From: Linyphia triangularis
Taxonomy: Eukaryota; Arthropoda; Arachnida; Araneae; Linyphiidae
DNA: 64,000 nucleotides
Assembly (NCBI GenBank): GCA_963978545.1
Contig: OZ021732.1
Span: 29,914,123 to 29,978,122 of the forward strand
Direction of reading: 5' to 3'
This document shows, one piece after another, positions 52,051-64,000 of the stretch. A model generated the notes under the pieces. The model worked only from the letters and a program-made list of their open reading frames with translations. It made no database searches and was not told the DNA's origin. The position numbers and the translations under genes are program-made. Within the stretch, counting starts at the first letter, position 1; every line of letters starts with the position of its first letter.

Positions 52051-52232
52051 GCCGACCAAACGGTATAGTGGTTAGCGTGCTAGCTTCTAGACGACGAGGT
52101 TGCGGGTTCGAGTCACGTATTAGGCATGGGTGTTTGTAAATGTATGTTGGCTTGTCTAATGACGAATGTTTCGGTTCATTATAGCCCTAGTGTTGCTGAT
52201 GGTGCCAGATATTCTGAATACAACCAACCAAA
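52051..52232 (+). mobile_element. tRNA-derived SINE with perfect 14-bp duplication (182 bp)
   Basis: A box TGGTTAGCGTGC (52069-52080) and B box GGTTCGAGTC (52105-52114) at normal spacing. The body is about 100 bp and the tail is ACAACCAACCAAA. The direct repeat CTAATTTAAGGACG flanks it exactly (52037-52050 and 52233-52246), so the boundaries are certain. The tail matches that of the SINE at 79-279. The sharp duplication suggests a fairly recent insertion. Confidence 0.93.
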
Positions 52233-52528
52233 CTAATTTAAGGACGAAGTTGAGCATTATTGTAGCACAAGGCCAGAAAAATAGTTTTTGCCGAATACCC
52301 AATTCATAGGTATGATAATAAATTGCTCAAGTATTTGTAACTTAAAAATAAGGAATAATTTTTCTCCGATTCTTATTGATTGTTCCAAGTGAATATTGCT
52401 AAGAAATGCGGGATGCTCGAAAAAAAGTTCTTTAAATCTACCCATAGTCGTCTACAGCTTGTTGTTTTCAATAAAGTTTCATAAAATTTCATTTACGTAC
52501 TGCTGAGATCATAAAAAAATATATTTCT

Positions 52529-52659
<131 letters not shown>

Positions 52660-52735
52660 TGTATATAATAATACCTAAAAGAATAGAGTTTTTAAAAAAT
52701 CCTTGAAATGAATTGTCATTTTTTTTTTTTTTTTC

Positions 52736-53170
52736 ATTAACACAGCGCCGATATTAAAAATATTTCTGTCAGCAAAATGTAGGGCCAACTACGTTTCAAA
52801 TTTTATTTATTAAAAATTTATGTGAATTTATGTACTCACATCCAAATATCTTTAAATTATTCCGATTAAAGTAATTTTATTATTTGTTTATTTAAAAAAA
52901 ATAAAAATTCAACAAAGGTTGGTTCAGTGCTTTTTTAACTTGATTGGATATCGGTAAGTTGGTTTATTAGTATTCCCTAAAAGCGACCTTTTTGTGACAG
53001 TTACGGCCCCAAAATTTGATAGAATGCATTGTCATTGATATCGAAGCTATCTGCCAAGTTTCAGCCCGATTAGAAGACGGCAAGGAAGTAATTAGGCCAC
53101 TCCGGATTCCGCCGCCATCGACAAACATACATTCACACCAAATTGAAGTTATTATAAAGGATTTAAAAAT
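52736..53170 (+). repeat. Dispersed repeat family R2, copy 2
   Basis: Same family as 37797-38272, with matching 5' and 3' limits. Frames on both strands here come from the repeat. Confidence 0.7.
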
Positions 53171-53268
53171 AATTCTATTTTTGCAAATGATGCTTTTAAG
53201 ACAACAACTATAGGACAAATATTGTTTTCATTTTGGTTTGAAATATCAATTTCAATTGACCCAATAAG

Positions 53269-53895
53269 CAAGGCCTGATCATGACAAGTTGGGGCCCAAG
53301 GCCCGGACACTTTTAGGGGCCCCTTCATCAAATGCGAGATTTATTGGAAATGAGCTTGGCTCGCTATTAAATGAATTAACTTTAAATATAGGAAAAGTTG
53401 ATAAATTAATGTCAACATATTGTCCTCTTAAGTTTGTTTTTTTATCATAAATAAATGAAACAAATTTCAAATAACCAAATTTATAAATTAAAACAGGTAA
53501 AACTTTGTAATGTAGCATTGCATTTCACGATCACAATGTGTAGTAACATCCGTGACAACAATATCTGCATCATTATTCACAACTTCAAAGCCGACATTTG
53601 CTGATCTCGCAATAAATTTGTTAATACTTCCTTTTGATATTTCTTCGAGAAATATTGTTTTTTTTTTATGCTTTTAAATGATGGTTTGATGCATTTGAAT
53701 AAATACACTCTGGGATACTAAAGACTGTTCAAGATCAATACAAAATTATTTTTTTGTAAAAATTCTTTTATACAGACTGTAAAAGATAATCACAAAAAGA
53801 ATGAAAATTTATAGGTTTATAGCCAATTTCGGGGCCCCCTAAAATCATGGGCCCAAGGCCCGGGCCTTGTGTGCCTAGGCGATGATCAGGGCCTG
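53269..53895 (-). mobile_element. hAT-like element with perfect 8-bp duplication (627 bp)
   Basis: Ends are inverted: CAAGGCCTGATCATG on the left and, on the reverse strand, CAGGCCCTGATCATC from the right. They are followed in both arms by GGGCCCAAGGCC and TTTTAGGGGGCCCC-like blocks. The 8-bp direct repeat CCAATAAG flanks the element exactly (53261-53268 and 53896-53903), as expected for hAT. The AT-rich interior is too short for a transposase gene, so this is a deletion derivative. Confidence 0.9.
53488..53664 (-). pseudogene. Probable hAT transposase N-terminal remnant
   Basis: Inside the hAT element the minus strand has an open stretch of about 58 codons ending at a TAA (53488-53490). It includes LEEISKGSINKFIARSANV and then DADIVVTDVTTHCDREM. 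Composition is protein-like and unlike the low-complexity surroundings. The position fits the linker near the N-terminus of hAT transposases. The dimerisation and catalytic regions are absent. The family assignment rests mainly on the enclosing element. Confidence 0.4.
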
Positions 53896-54154
53896 CCAAT
53901 AAGGTACCGCCATCGAAGGTCACAACATGTAAAGTAAACTTCAATTTGTCCTTAAAATGGCATGTTTCCATCTGGTGGCGGAAAAGTGAACTAATATTTA
54001 TTTAGTTTTTATTTTCAATTATCCATAAGTTAACGTAGGATAATGAAAGTATTGCATTAGGTAATTAGGTAAAAGAAATAACATTTCGTTTTCTTTTTAT
54101 TTTGTTTTTACTTTATTACACTTTTGGAGCATACTGAGTTCAAAAAAGTGGTAT

Positions 54155-54300
54155 AGAAAAAAAATTGTGTGTTTGTGGTCAGTATAACTCCCGAACGAAT
54201 TGATTTACATTGTTCAACTTTTGCATACGGGTTAGTGGTGGCCATGAGACCTTTTATTAAAGTTTTAGTCAAAATTAGGCATGTGCGCAAGGTAGCTGTC
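54155..54300 (+). mobile_element. Helitron-like 5' fragment
   Basis: TGTGTGTTTGTGGTCAGTAT, then AACTCCCGAACGAATTGATT and TTGTTCAACTTTTGCATACG have the texture of Helitron 5' regions and parallel the block at 41280-41340. No 3' end was found, so this is at most a fragment. Confidence 0.35.
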
Positions 54301-54828
54301 ATTTAAAAATGCATGTTTTTCAGCAACCAAAACCTCTGCATTAATGTCTTTTAAGGTTTATTGAATATACCCACTTCTGAAATTTCAGTAAAAATTCGAT
54401 AAAAGGATAAAAAGTTGCAATCCATATAAAATATAAATGTATTGATCAGTATAAAATGTGATTCAAAGTTGTGGGATGTTCCACACCAGTAATTTTTTGT
54501 AGCTATCATTTCCAATTCATCTCATAGTACTTACATACAATTTTTATGAAGATCAATTTTAATTACGAACATCCAATGAAGTACTACAAGGGACTAACTA
54601 CATAATTTGAGGATTCAATCTATAATAATTATATTACATGTTTATTACTTAGAGATTAATATTTATTCTAGACTTATTCTATTCAAAATTATGTATATTC
54701 TGATTCCAGTATCTATCAAAACATTAAAATTTCACATGATGTAACAGCATTGATGAGTTTAGTTTTAAAATTAATATATTGCCAATTAGAATTTTTGAGT
54801 TATTACACCATGTTTTCTTCGAGAGGTG
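54301..54828. other. AT-rich, no gene seen
   Basis: No supported feature. Confidence 0.5.
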
Positions 54829-55136
54829 GTGAATCGGAACGAAACTTCATGAAATTACGAAGAAATTTTTATTTTATACAAATAAAACAGCTTTATTAAT
54901 TATATATATTTTTTATTTGGCTAATGTGTTTGGAATCTTAGAGCATATATTTTGTGAAATTTTCAACACTGTCCTTTTTTACAAAAAAATTCTGAAAGAG
55001 CGTGAATACAATACAGTGAATTGTAACCTCTCCAAAACTTATCCCGTAATTACTAAAATGTACATGTTGTAGACTTAACTAATATATTTTTAGATGAGTA
55101 AGAATTATCACAACAGCATCCCATACTTAATTTAAC

Positions 55137-55391
55137 TTGGTTATAAAAACTTTTTATTTTACGAATTTTTATGTTTTGCCTCATCTTGATTTTGAGATTT
55201 GCGGGATGAATCGAAACACAAGAAAAATAGTGTTAAAAAGTGGTTTTTGTCAAGATTATGTTCCACACAAGATTCAACGACAGAAGAAGTCTATTTACTC
55301 CTCCTTCAAGATAGTAATCAAGAGAGCAGACTTGAATAAATGTCAAAAGTGGAGCCTAGTTTCCTCATGGAAGAAAACTTTTTTCCAATAG
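55137..55391 (+). pseudogene. Protein-like frame, unrecognised (possible transposon gene remnant)
   Basis: An 84-codon frame, basic and Cys/Lys-containing. It includes HLDFEICGMNRNTRKIVLKS and YVPHKIQRQKKSIYSSFKI. It has a richer amino-acid mix than neighbouring frames. It ends at a TAG 34 bases before the acceptor-like site at 55421. A GT donor-like site (ATA|GTAATC) lies inside at about 55313. No family is recognised. It could be an exon or remnant of the surrounding repeat, or chance. Confidence 0.25.
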
Positions 55392-55422
55392 TTTTTCTCT
55401 AGATTACTTCGTTATCTTTTAG

Positions 55423-55618
55423 GTATATGAAAAAACGCTATCCATATGTGTATGAAGACTATTTGAGCAAGGTTTTTCACCTACAAATTTATGGCTATAT
55501 AAGTGTATTTTGCAAAAAGCACCCAGGAATGAAGAGATTTTCTGAAACGAATGAAGATGTCTTTTTCCATCCTCAAGATATTTTAAGGAATTTACACTCA
55601 TACGCCACGCAAACATAA
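55423..55618 (+). CDS. Candidate terminal exon, unrecognised
   Basis: A strong acceptor (CTTCGTTATCTTTTAG, with AG at 55421-55422) opens a frame of about 65 codons to a TAA at 55616-55618. It contains KKRYPYVYEDYLSKVFHLQ and EDVFFHPQDILRNLHSY. Aromatic, charged and Pro residues are mixed as in a real protein. No domain is recognised, and the frame on the opposite strand is also open. It may belong to the motif-rich segment around it rather than to a host gene. Confidence 0.3.
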
Positions 55619-56045
55619 AGTAGATTGAAAAATATTATTAATTTAAAGATTAAATTAGTTTAAAGAAAGACATGTGATTTATTTTGACAAAAGCAGTCTT
55701 TTATCTGTCCTATTAAAGGATTTTTTTATGATAACCTGGTGTTCCTATTCACCACGATGCATTATTATTTATATATTTCACCCTGTAAAAATTTAAATAT
55801 GATCAGACATAAATTGCAATGGTTGTTCCGATTCACCCCTTTCTGCAGGGTGAATAAGAACACCATGGAAATAATCAAAATAAATGCGAATAATTTTTTT
55901 TGGGGGAGGGGGGGGGGTAGATCCTCGATGAAGAAGGCAAGACCCAAATTTCAATGTCAAAAATATGTTCGTTAACAATTTTATTACATCTGTTCTTTAC
56001 TTTAAAAGTTGAAAAGTGTTCCGATTTATTCCATTTTACGGTATG

Positions 56046-56409
56046 CCTCTACAAAATATTAACTAAGGGTGTGGAACATCGCACACTTTCTATTACTCTA
56101 TAATATTGGTCACTGCATTTAAATTTGACATGATTTGGTATAATTTATCGATTTCTTTTTCATACTTTTATTCATTAAAAATATAGCCAGTTTGGCGACA
56201 TTTTTTTGGCATGTTTTGGAAATTAGTCAATAGAATTCTGTGGCTATTCTATACAGCAGTACCTTGTACCATCCAATCCAAATGCACTTGAGAAATAACT
56301 ACAAGGCATTCCTTCCTACACGTCCCTGTATCTAAGCCGAAGATCGGCTTCCATGAGCCCAATAATAATTACCTGATCCCACCATTCTTTCACACGTGCA
56401 AAAGTTATG
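56046..56409. other. No gene seen
   Basis: AT-rich, grading into the next island. Confidence 0.5.
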
Positions 56410-56710
56410 TTCCCCTTCACCATAATGGGCGCTCATTAAAAGTAAAAAACGTCTCCATGATCGGGCAATCAGCGGGCGTCATCTTCCCGCTCGACTGAGC
56501 ATGAAAACGACAACTTGATCGGACGCCTGCGCGATTGCTCGACCCTTTCTGCTTAATTACAATGGGGATTAAGCTTCTTCTCGGTCCACATTTCTGATGT
56601 CGGGTGGTGATTGGGCTGGGCACGCAACTGACGCCCCGAGGCCAAGATTTTGGAAGGGTGAGGCGGCTTTTATCCGCAGGGTAGAACCTGTCCTCTGACA
56701 AATGTATCGA
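56410..56710. promoter_or_regulatory. GC-rich island, possible enhancer
   Basis: One of the most GC-rich unique segments. It contains GCTTAATTACAATGGGGATT followed by AAGC: a homeodomain TAATTA core next to GGATTAAGC, an Otd/Pitx-type site. It also has GGGCGCTCATTAAAAG and TTTTATCCGC. A 94-codon minus-strand frame covers it but has no recognised domain or splice context. Regulatory activity is inferred. Confidence 0.35.
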
Positions 56711-57620
56711 ACTGAACTTTCGTAAGTACTCGTTAATACATGCTGGATATCTCCACCAACATGGTTGGTGCGGGATATGTTTATTTTGTTATAAGAGAAA
56801 AGAAATCAGTGTAAATAACAAAATTGCTCAAAATTAAGTAAAAAAATCATAAAAAAGTCATAACTTTAAAAAAAAACTTTAATTTATTAAAGTCATAAAA
56901 AGCAATTTTAAAAATGAAGAACTTTAATTTTTATACAACTCTTAAGGGTTAAATACAAAAGTGTTCTTGAAAGAAAAAGAAAAACTATACGTCTTTAAAA
57001 TCAACCAAAATACAACGCATTAAAAAAATGCGACTTTTGATGATGGAATATAAGGACAGAAAACCAAAGAGATTATTTAAAATTTAAAATCAAGTATTTT
57101 AAAGATTGTAAAATATTTGGATCTAAGAAAGCATACTTAAAAATACACCTTTTTGTTCAAATGAAAATTTTAGTTATACGTTTGAAATAGTTTTTATCAG
57201 AAAATATTTTATAACGTTGTTGTCATATATCTGTGAATTTTTACTTATAAATACAAATTTATAACTCCCTTGACTTTAAAATCATCACAATTAGATTCAT
57301 TTTAAAAATAGAGTATTAATTGTTTTTAAATGAACGGCAAGTGTGACATCAGAAATGCTTAGGTAATTTATCTCTTTCCTTATAAGAGTTGCATAAAAAT
57401 TAAAATGTGATAACTTTTAAAATAAATTACTCATGAAAATCAAAGTAATTTTCCTATGATGTTTTACCTTATTTTGAGCATTTTTGAAATTCGAAATAAT
57501 GTCCTATCTCTATAATAACAAAAGATATAAACACTGTAACAAACTTTCTGGGTCATCCTATATATTATTACAAAAATGAATAAGTAGCCTTAAATATAAA
57601 TGAATGATATTTTTCCAAGA
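56711..57620. other. AT-rich, no gene seen
   Basis: No supported feature. Confidence 0.6.
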
Positions 57621-58950
<1,330 letters not shown>

Positions 58951-59004
58951 CTTTTCCTGCTCCTCGCGGCCGAACAAGGTTAATTTAACCATCCATACTT
59001 CCAT
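58951..59004 (-). CDS. Candidate first coding exon (hypothetical)
   Basis: On the minus strand an ATG at 59004 opens 18 codons, MEVWMVKLTLFGREEQEK, ending exactly at a splice donor GAAAAG|GTACGCG (GT at 58950-58949), phase 0. The codons are GC-richer than the surroundings, and beyond the donor the frame becomes hydrophobic low-complexity sequence. A TATA box about 350 bp upstream (59356-59365) supports a minus-strand promoter. No homologue is recognised, and the exon is short, so chance cannot be excluded. Later exons would lie to the left but were not found. Confidence 0.3.
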
Positions 59005-59480
59005 AATAACGAAGTGTTAACGTGATGAACGACGAAACTGCCGAGTCATTATATTGACTTTTTCCCCTGTAATTATTACTGAATATCCTGATCCAAATAT
59101 TAATCACCGATTTCCTCCCATCGCCGATCACCAACTTGACCCAAGATTAGTCTAATCATGCCACATCCTCAACGAAGCATCGTTAGCAACTCATTTGGTT
59201 CAATTTGCTCACCCACTCGTTGTTATGCACCAACCATAGGGTGCACCGAAAAGTCAAGGATGGATATCACGATTGCTACAAAACATAAGTAGTCAAGTGA
59301 ATTTTTCCATTTTAAAAAAATGCACGTCTGGCGAATCCCGGAAGAGTTTGTTCGTCTTTATATAACCATAGGGCGAAACTACTCGTCAGATATTCGACAT
59401 TCCTGCATACAGAATCTATTAGGATGCTAATAAAATCGTGAATCCACCATTAGGCTGGCGATAAACGATATTTTGTTTAA
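59005..59480 (-). promoter_or_regulatory. Candidate promoter / 5' UTR with TATA box
   Basis: This GC-richer segment contains TTATATAAAG on the minus strand (59365-59356). A start site about 30 bases downstream would be near 59325. The sequence between there and 59004 is unique and holds upstream ATGs. Support is positional only. Confidence 0.25.
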
Positions 59481-59719
59481 CATGTACCAGATGGTGGATG
59501 GTGTCTGTGATAACAATCAAATAAGGGGTCAAGAGCATTCAATGGATTACAAAAGAGTTAGGTTACTGAATATAAAACTTCTGTTATCAGTTTGTTTTGA
59601 TCAATCTTAATTGTTTGAGGGGAGTAACGTATGTTGGTATTGTTTCTGTGCAAATTTAGAATATGAGTTTGTATTTTAAGTATTACCATTGATGCAAGTT
59701 TGTCTCATTAGGATTCTGA

Positions 59720-60245
59720 AATGGAAAGCCATTGTTATTCTTTAATTTAAATATACAAAAGCAATCTTTTGCGTAATTAATTAATACTTTTGTACACTTA
59801 ATATATTAATTTTATGCAATCATTGAATTGCTCAATGCACTCAAAAATACTTATTTATTAACAATTTATGTTACCAAATTTTATGTTACCAATAAATTAG
59901 TTTTATGCAATCAATAAATACATTTTATGCTACTAATGCATTTATTTGACGCAATAAACTATTATTAAATAAAGTTTACCCTAATAATGTATGTATTTTA
60001 TGCAATCAGTAGGTAAATTTTATGTAAAAAGTAAACTAATTCGATGATCATTAAAAGTTAACAAATAACATAAGTTTATGCAATCAATAAATAATTTTAG
60101 ACAATCAATAAATTGATTTTATGCAAGCAGTAGATAAATATTTTGAAATTCAATGTTTGTAATCATTAAACCAATTTTATGCAAAAAATAAATTTTATAC
60201 AATCAATGAATTTGTTATGCAATCAATACATTAATTTTATACTAT
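59720..60245. repeat. Irregular array of TTTTATGCAATCAATAAAT motifs
   Basis: TATGCAATCA occurs near 59813, 59903, 60001, 60077 and 60211. Variants (TATGCAAGCA, TATACAATCA, AGACAATCA, TATGCTACTA) fill the gaps, many followed by ATAAAT. Spacing is uneven (about 20-95 bases). This is a degraded minisatellite with a unit of about 20-30 bp. TTATGCAAT is also a C/EBP-type binding string. Confidence 0.75.
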
Positions 60246-62344
60246 ACTATATAAATATATATTTAAATTTAAGTTGATGCTGATTTAGTAATGGCAGCAT
60301 ATTTACACGTGCACTACCGTTATTAATTAAAATGTCCTAAATCCATAAAAAATATTAAATACTTTCTATGTCATATAAATCTACACTATAATATAAAAAT
60401 ATGTATTTTCTAAGCACGAATACGCAAGTATCAAGATGTGCACTTTTAAAATCTTCTAGTTAGGGCCTTTTAACTTATGACGACAGTGGAGTAATAGAAG
60501 TAAAACTGAGTTATTGGAGTTGTTTAAATTGTTGCTTTATATTGCATTTTCACTCAATGTAAACTTTGTTAATGAATTAAGAAATTGCATTAATCTCGTA
60601 TAAATTTTAGTGCAAAATAAAACTATTTTTTAGCTTATATTATTTACAAAAAAATTTAAGATTATTTCAATATGAAAAACAAAAATCGTCCAATAGAGGT
60701 TCTACTCAACAGCTGAAATGTGTATCCCATTATAACTTCTCCCAAGTATACTATACACCTGTTCAAATTGATCATCAATCAGAAGACAATGTGCGTAGTT
60801 TTATATGTCCCCTCTCCTGAAGGAAAGTTTACCCTCTGATTACATGGTATCTGTGAAAGCCAGTGAGGCAGAAAATGGTACTCAATGAACCATGTAAGAG
60901 ATCTCGTGCTATGGCTTCCCTTTTCTTTTAAAGTTAGGCATTATCTTTTTTTACGCAACCACGTTATTTAGTTTATTTTTCCTTACCAACCCTTACTTTC
61001 GAGTGCAATTCACAATCAACCAGCAAATAAGACCAGCTAAAGAGTACCAAAACACTCGATATATAGTAAAAGTATAAAATGTAAGTGACTGGATAGACTG
61101 TTTTTGAAAAATGAAGCCGTTGTCAGATCTTTCGGTGGATAAGAAAAACTGATTGCTGATGAAGATTTTCGTCGGTCGTCATTGCATATTCTCCTTTTTA
61201 GAAAAATGACTAATAATATAAAAAATATAAATCAACTTAATTGAATAACTATTTTGTACTTGCCGATGAAAACTTCTGCTTTTATTTTTCAAATTTGCAC
61301 TGTTCTTGCATTTGCAAACAACTCAGTAGTGAATCATTATTGAGCAGATCGCTTACCAAGTTCCACCAAAGCCACAATGGAACATGCTCCCCAAAATTGA
61401 TGAAATCACTATTGAAAATATGAAAATATACACTTTCCATCAAATACTGATGGCATGTTTGAAGTTTGGTTTGGATCTACTCTAAACGTTTTGTTGGCGT
61501 TTCTTTCTTTGATGCCTTGCCATTGGAGAAGTCTATCCAGTTATTTTTAGTAATAACAATGAATAAAACAAACAGAATTTGTATATTGCGAGAGTAAAAA
61601 CCTCGATAAATAATTTTTCCCCTTCGTTACTATCTCCGATAAGCTTTGTTTTATTCCAAATTCATATTAAATAATGAATTCCTTCATTAACTCTCCTGAA
61701 ATTACATGATGAAACTAGTTATGCAATTATAGAATATAATCGATAGTTTATTAGAACTAAAGATAGTATTGCTTTTATGCGTTGTTGACTTATGGAATAC
61801 TTTCCGTCAAGTTGTAAATTTTTATCATGATCTTGATATTTCTGTCACTGTCCACGCGATTAATCGGTTATTTTTAATAATAACAGGCTATTTTTAATAC
61901 CAACAAAGTAAACCAGTTAAAGTGAATAAGATCTGATAATTTATCACATGAACTGGTTAGTATTAATAATTATGAATGAACTTTGTTCACTGAAATAATT
62001 TTCAACATGTTTTAGTTACTATCTAATTAGATTGTATTTAATGTAATGTAATTTGTTTGAATTTTTTATGTCGTTGAAGTGGGGGGGGGGGGGGGTTGTA
62101 TAGTAAAATGTGTTTAATATAATAAATAATATTTTATAAGTAGCAATAATTATTATTAGCAAGTACTTTTACAATGAAAAAATTTAATTGCTACTAAACT
62201 GTTAACGTATGTAATTTTATACTCTTTCTATCGCATGACATAAAATTATGTTATAGTTGAGGCTTCAATAAATTATGCTTAACTAATAACAATTACTAAA
62301 CTTCATTAATAATATTTTCATTTACAGGTATGTGCTAACTAAAC

Positions 62345-62384
<40 letters not shown>

Positions 62385-63617
62385 CAAAATACATGGTTAG
62401 TATTCATAATAACAGCTTGTTATTAACAAGTCGATATTTATTTACTTTTATAGTATCATCTATATTTTTGTTACGTATTTTAACTATACCATGATAGATA
62501 TTACAGAGGCTCATATTGATTATTAAAGTATAATAGATCATCTTGACTGCATCAAGACTTTCAAGATCATCAGCAAATGTGTTGTTCAGAGTTTCAATTA
62601 GGCTTTATTATTAGAGTAGTAAAATCAAATACGTTATTCATATTTAAAAAATAAGAAGTACCATTATTGGAGTTGTTTTAAAAATCTGGTAAAAAGGCAT
62701 GCTGGACCACTTAACTGTTATTTTTATATTTTCTTCGGAATAAAATAATAATAATAATAAAAAAAAAAAAAATAAAAAAAAAAAAAAGGCTTCTCAGAAG
62801 ACAAGACAATCGACTTACAGACACAACTTGGCTGCCGAGTAATTATATATCGTCTATTCTAGATTTAATGCTGAACTGACCACACCCGCGGACTTCATTT
62901 GTTAAGGAATATCATAAAAACAAGATTTGATGGGGGTGTATCCGTTTTCGAGTTACCTTTCAGTCATTCTTTTTTTATAAATAAGGATTAGTATAGTAAA
63001 AAGATTTGCTCAATTGATTTCGAAAGCTCAGGGACGATATATTCTGATTTGGTTTCGAAAAAAAAGAAGAAGGAAAAAAAAAAATAAGTTATTGTTCAGT
63101 TTGAACTTACTTGGAAATGAAGAAAGCATGTGTTCCTTCTACAGAATCTGAAGAAAATGAAAGAATATGTTTTTCGATGTTTTGAAAAAGTTACACTTAT
63201 TTGAATCTGACTTGAATTTGTTTGGAAACAGTAGTGTGAAATCTTATGGACCACATATCTGCTTATATAATAAAAACATCATAACTTTTTTTAAATATAT
63301 ATGAAAAATACACTTTTCTAACTAATAATATGTGTTATAAAGTACATTTTGATGTGAATAAAATTTATTAATTGGGAAAATGTTGAAGTAGAATAACTTG
63401 TCGAACTTATCAATTTACATTTTTCTTTAAATTTGTAAGTATTTTAAGTGCAGATTGTCCTTAATTTGCAATTATAAATCTACAAATAAGAGTTATATGG
63501 TTAAAAATGCTTTTTCCTTTGAATTTTATGATTTCCAAGCATGGAAAAAGTAACATTAAGCAAATGCAGACTAATATATTTTCTTGGTGAACTTAATTAT
63601 CTATTTTTCATTTTCAG
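60246..63617. other. AT-rich stretch; intron-like upstream of the exon at 63618
   Basis: A 15-base G run (62081-62095), a T tract (62348-62378) and an A-rich patch (62759-62788). A modestly GC-richer patch is at about 60700-61500. No gene is recognised. If the exon at 63618 is real, this could be its intron. Confidence 0.5.
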
Positions 63618-64000
63618 TTTCTACATTGCAGTTATGGTAAAGCTTACACAGAGGCTTCATTTGCCTGTCGGTTCGTCCTGAGGTCAACATTCCCAGGCAA
63701 AACTACAAACGCTACAGACGTGTGTGATATGTCAAATGAAAGTTCTCGAGAAGAGAGTTTCTTTATCAAAAATCAACCGGAAGTTGATGGTTTGACGTGG
63801 TGGAAGGTTACGCAAAGGAAAAACAAATTATTAACAATACATCTACATCTAAGTAATAAATGGAGACATAAATTTTTAATTTATCAGTTAGAAGGTTTAA
63901 ATATGATTAGTAAGATTACTTATAATACAAGGCAACTTCAAACCATTATGCCTGCAGATAGGAATAGGAAATTATATCTACGATATTCAGCGATGCGTTT
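63618..64000 (+). CDS. Candidate internal coding exon, runs off the right edge
   Basis: TATTTTTCATTTTCAG is a good pyrimidine-tract acceptor (AG at 63616-63617). Directly after it one frame stays open for 127 codons to the window end, beginning FLHCSYGKAYTEASFACRF and later SNESSREESFFIKNQPEV and DGLTWWKVTQRKNK. An in-frame TAA sits just upstream of the acceptor, so coding would begin at the splice site. The first half is GC-richer than the flanks. No domain, signal peptide or membrane segment is recognised. A run this long is uncommon but not impossible by chance in 64 kb. Confidence 0.45.

Larger units (their letters stand above)
54829..56045. other. Segment with recurring GGTGAATCGGAAC-type motif
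   Basis: GGTGAATCGGAAC (54829), GGTGTTCCTATTCACC (55738, reverse), GTTCCGATTCACC (55823), GGGTGAATAAGAACACC (about 55848) and GTTCCGATTTATTCC (56018) are variants in both orientations. They surround the protein-like frames at 55137-55618. The layout resembles the motif-rich element at 20564-22112 and may be another DNA transposon with repeated binding sites. No clean terminal inverted repeat was fixed. Confidence 0.4.

Noticed and set aside
57045..57060. AATATAAGGACAG, matching the Tc1 internal motif
   Set aside because: An isolated short match in AT-rich DNA without a partner end.

Overview
The window looks like one piece of a large, AT-rich, gene-poor animal genome, most likely an arthropod. 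The pointers are intron-like A/T-rich sequence, tRNA-derived SINEs, a decayed Tc1 element, a hAT deletion derivative, Helitron-like fragments, palindromic MITEs and long (ATAA)n and (TA)n microsatellites. I cannot name the species. Nothing suggests a prokaryote or an organelle: there are no operons, and nearly all open frames are short and lack family features.

No complete protein-coding host gene is visible. Four weak coding-exon candidates are reported. One is a 127-codon open frame behind a good splice acceptor at the right edge (63618-64000, +). One is a possible first exon with an upstream TATA box (58951-59004, -). One is a pair of exon-like frames near 3345-4174 (-). One is a terminal-exon-like frame at 55423-55618 (+). 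The only protein remnants I recognise belong to transposons: a Tc1 transposase with two compensating frameshifts and one stop (22407-23405, -), and a short probable hAT N-terminal remnant (53488-53664, -).

Layout. 1-19000: AT-rich DNA with small GC-richer islands, a SINE with target-site duplication (79-279), a three-unit tandem repeat (7440-7980) and two dispersed repeat pairs. 19000-25000: dense transposon cluster with a palindromic MITE, a GGGTCAAGTATCCC-motif element containing a 254-bp (ATAA)n tract, the Tc1 element and a TA-flanked foldback. 28900-34500: a four-unit tandem array of about 235-240 bp, two palindromic elements and G/C-run hairpins. 36000-45000: a tRNA-like remnant, a Helitron, a second MITE copy in the opposite orientation and a second SINE. 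52000-56000: a third SINE with a perfect 14-bp duplication, an interspersed repeat, a hAT with a perfect 8-bp duplication and a motif-rich segment with protein-like frames. 56400-60250: a GC-richer island, a (TA)n tract, a candidate promoter and exon, and an array of TTTATGCAATCA motifs.

Between the mobile elements are compact (200-700 bp), non-repetitive, GC-richer islands. They look like a non-coding regulatory landscape, as expected in a long intron or a gene desert beside a regulated gene. That reading is an inference and needs comparison with related genomes.
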